A DNA stretch of 64,000 bases, from assembly GCF_030408915.1 (NCBI RefSeq), contig NZ_CP047654.1:2046001-2110000 (forward strand), written 5' to 3'. Made by a program: the position numbers and the translations under genes. Below are positions 63,670 to 64,000 of this stretch, piece by piece. Under the pieces are notes generated by a model. That model was not told where the DNA came from, did not search any database, and was given only the letters and a program-made list of their open reading frames with translations. The DNA comes from Corynebacterium guangdongense. Its GTDB lineage: Bacteria; Actinomycetota; Actinomycetes; Mycobacteriales; Mycobacteriaceae. Numbering within the stretch: the stretch's first letter is position 1; each line of letters opens with the position of its first letter.

Positions 63670-64000
63670 TTACCAGCGCCGGAGTGCGCCGATGGCCGAG
63701 AGTGCCACCATCGCCGCGCTCGCCGTGCGATAGACCTCGGGCCCGAGGCTTATCGACGCCACGCCGAGAGTCGCCAGCTCGTCGGCGCCGATCCCGCCCT
63801 CCGGCCCGACCAGGAGGTAGATCTCCTCGGCGTCGAGGTCGATCTCGCGCACGCTCAGCTGCGCGTCCTCGTGGAGGATGTAGGCGGTCTTCCCCTCCAG
63901 GTACCGGCTGAGTTCGCGGGTCGTCATCGGCTGGTGAATCCTCGGCACGGTGAAGCGCCGCGACTGCTTGGCCGCCGACGCCGCCGCCGACGCCCACTTG
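63670..64000 (-). CDS. rsmE: 16S rRNA (uracil-1498-N3)-methyltransferase, 5' end outside the window
   Basis: The last 110 codons of RsmE, a SPOUT methyltransferase. The conserved parts are AAKQSRRFTVPRIHQ near the window edge, LLVGPEGGIGADEL and SLGPEVYRTASAAMVALSAIG, which form the knot and SAM site. Upstream of phoH by 31 bp and on the same strand, so probably in the same operon. Confidence 0.93.
   Translation of the reverse strand, partial: KWASAAASAAKQSRRFTVPRIHQPMTTRELSRYLEGKTAYILHEDAQLSVREIDLDAEEIYLLVGPEGGIGADELATLGVASISLGPEVYRTASAAMVALSAIGALRRW

Overview
The window is a high-GC actinobacterial chromosome segment that reads as an environmental Corynebacterium. The reasons are a stand-alone class Ib nrdF, a phenylacetate cluster under a TetR-type PaaR with corynebacterial-style operators, an ArsR-Zur pair beside glyS, and the core order dnaG - dgt - glyS - zur - uppS - recO - era - ybeY - phoH - rsmE. 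GTG starts and 4-bp start/stop overlaps are frequent.

Layout. (1) 1-2100: a truncated YihY/BrkB membrane protein and nrdF. (2) 2140-8487: a surface-polysaccharide locus with three family-4 glycosyltransferases, an EpsG-like polymerase and a Wzx-like flippase. (3) 8794-21945: a complete phenylacetate pathway: paaK (activation), paaABCDE (epoxidation), paaG, paaZ, paaF, paaH, paaJ (isomerisation, ring opening, beta-oxidation), two thioesterases and paaR. Three PaaR-like operators sit at paaZ/thioesterase, paaA and paaK. (4) 22183-28868: an MHS transporter, a two-gene membrane unit (DUF981-like), a PucR-type regulator, and an esterase with a Baeyer-Villiger monooxygenase. (5) 28932-31215: a low-GC insert of two genes, DUF262 and HEPN, lying directly upstream of tRNA-Asn; it looks like a defence or toxin-antitoxin cassette. 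(6) 31431-40655: tspO, a FAD/Rieske oxidoreductase, wecB, YwiC-like, a Zwf-like protein, a GH15 enzyme and small membrane proteins. (7) 40657-41749: an intact IS481-family element with a 6-bp target duplication. (8) 41882-43739: a three-gene envelope/stress operon. (9) 44177-46090: dnaG with a degenerate zinc site. (10) 46210-48137: a secreted guanyl RNase, an overlapping barstar, a broken second RNase copy, and a possible SUFU-like immunity gene. (11) 48276-64000: core housekeeping genes (dgt, glyS, arsR-zur, an MbfA-like ferritin/VIT protein, uppS, recO, era, pdxY, a CBS/CorC protein, ybeY, phoH, partial rsmE).

The two places most likely to hold under-described biology are the DUF262-HEPN pair and the RNase/barstar/orphan-cassette block. 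Smaller points are the transposase stop codon lent by the target duplication, the primase lacking three of its four zinc ligands, and four convergent gene pairs that share one CTAG for both stop codons. All family calls come from reading the translated sequence without database searches; regulatory sites are motif matches only.
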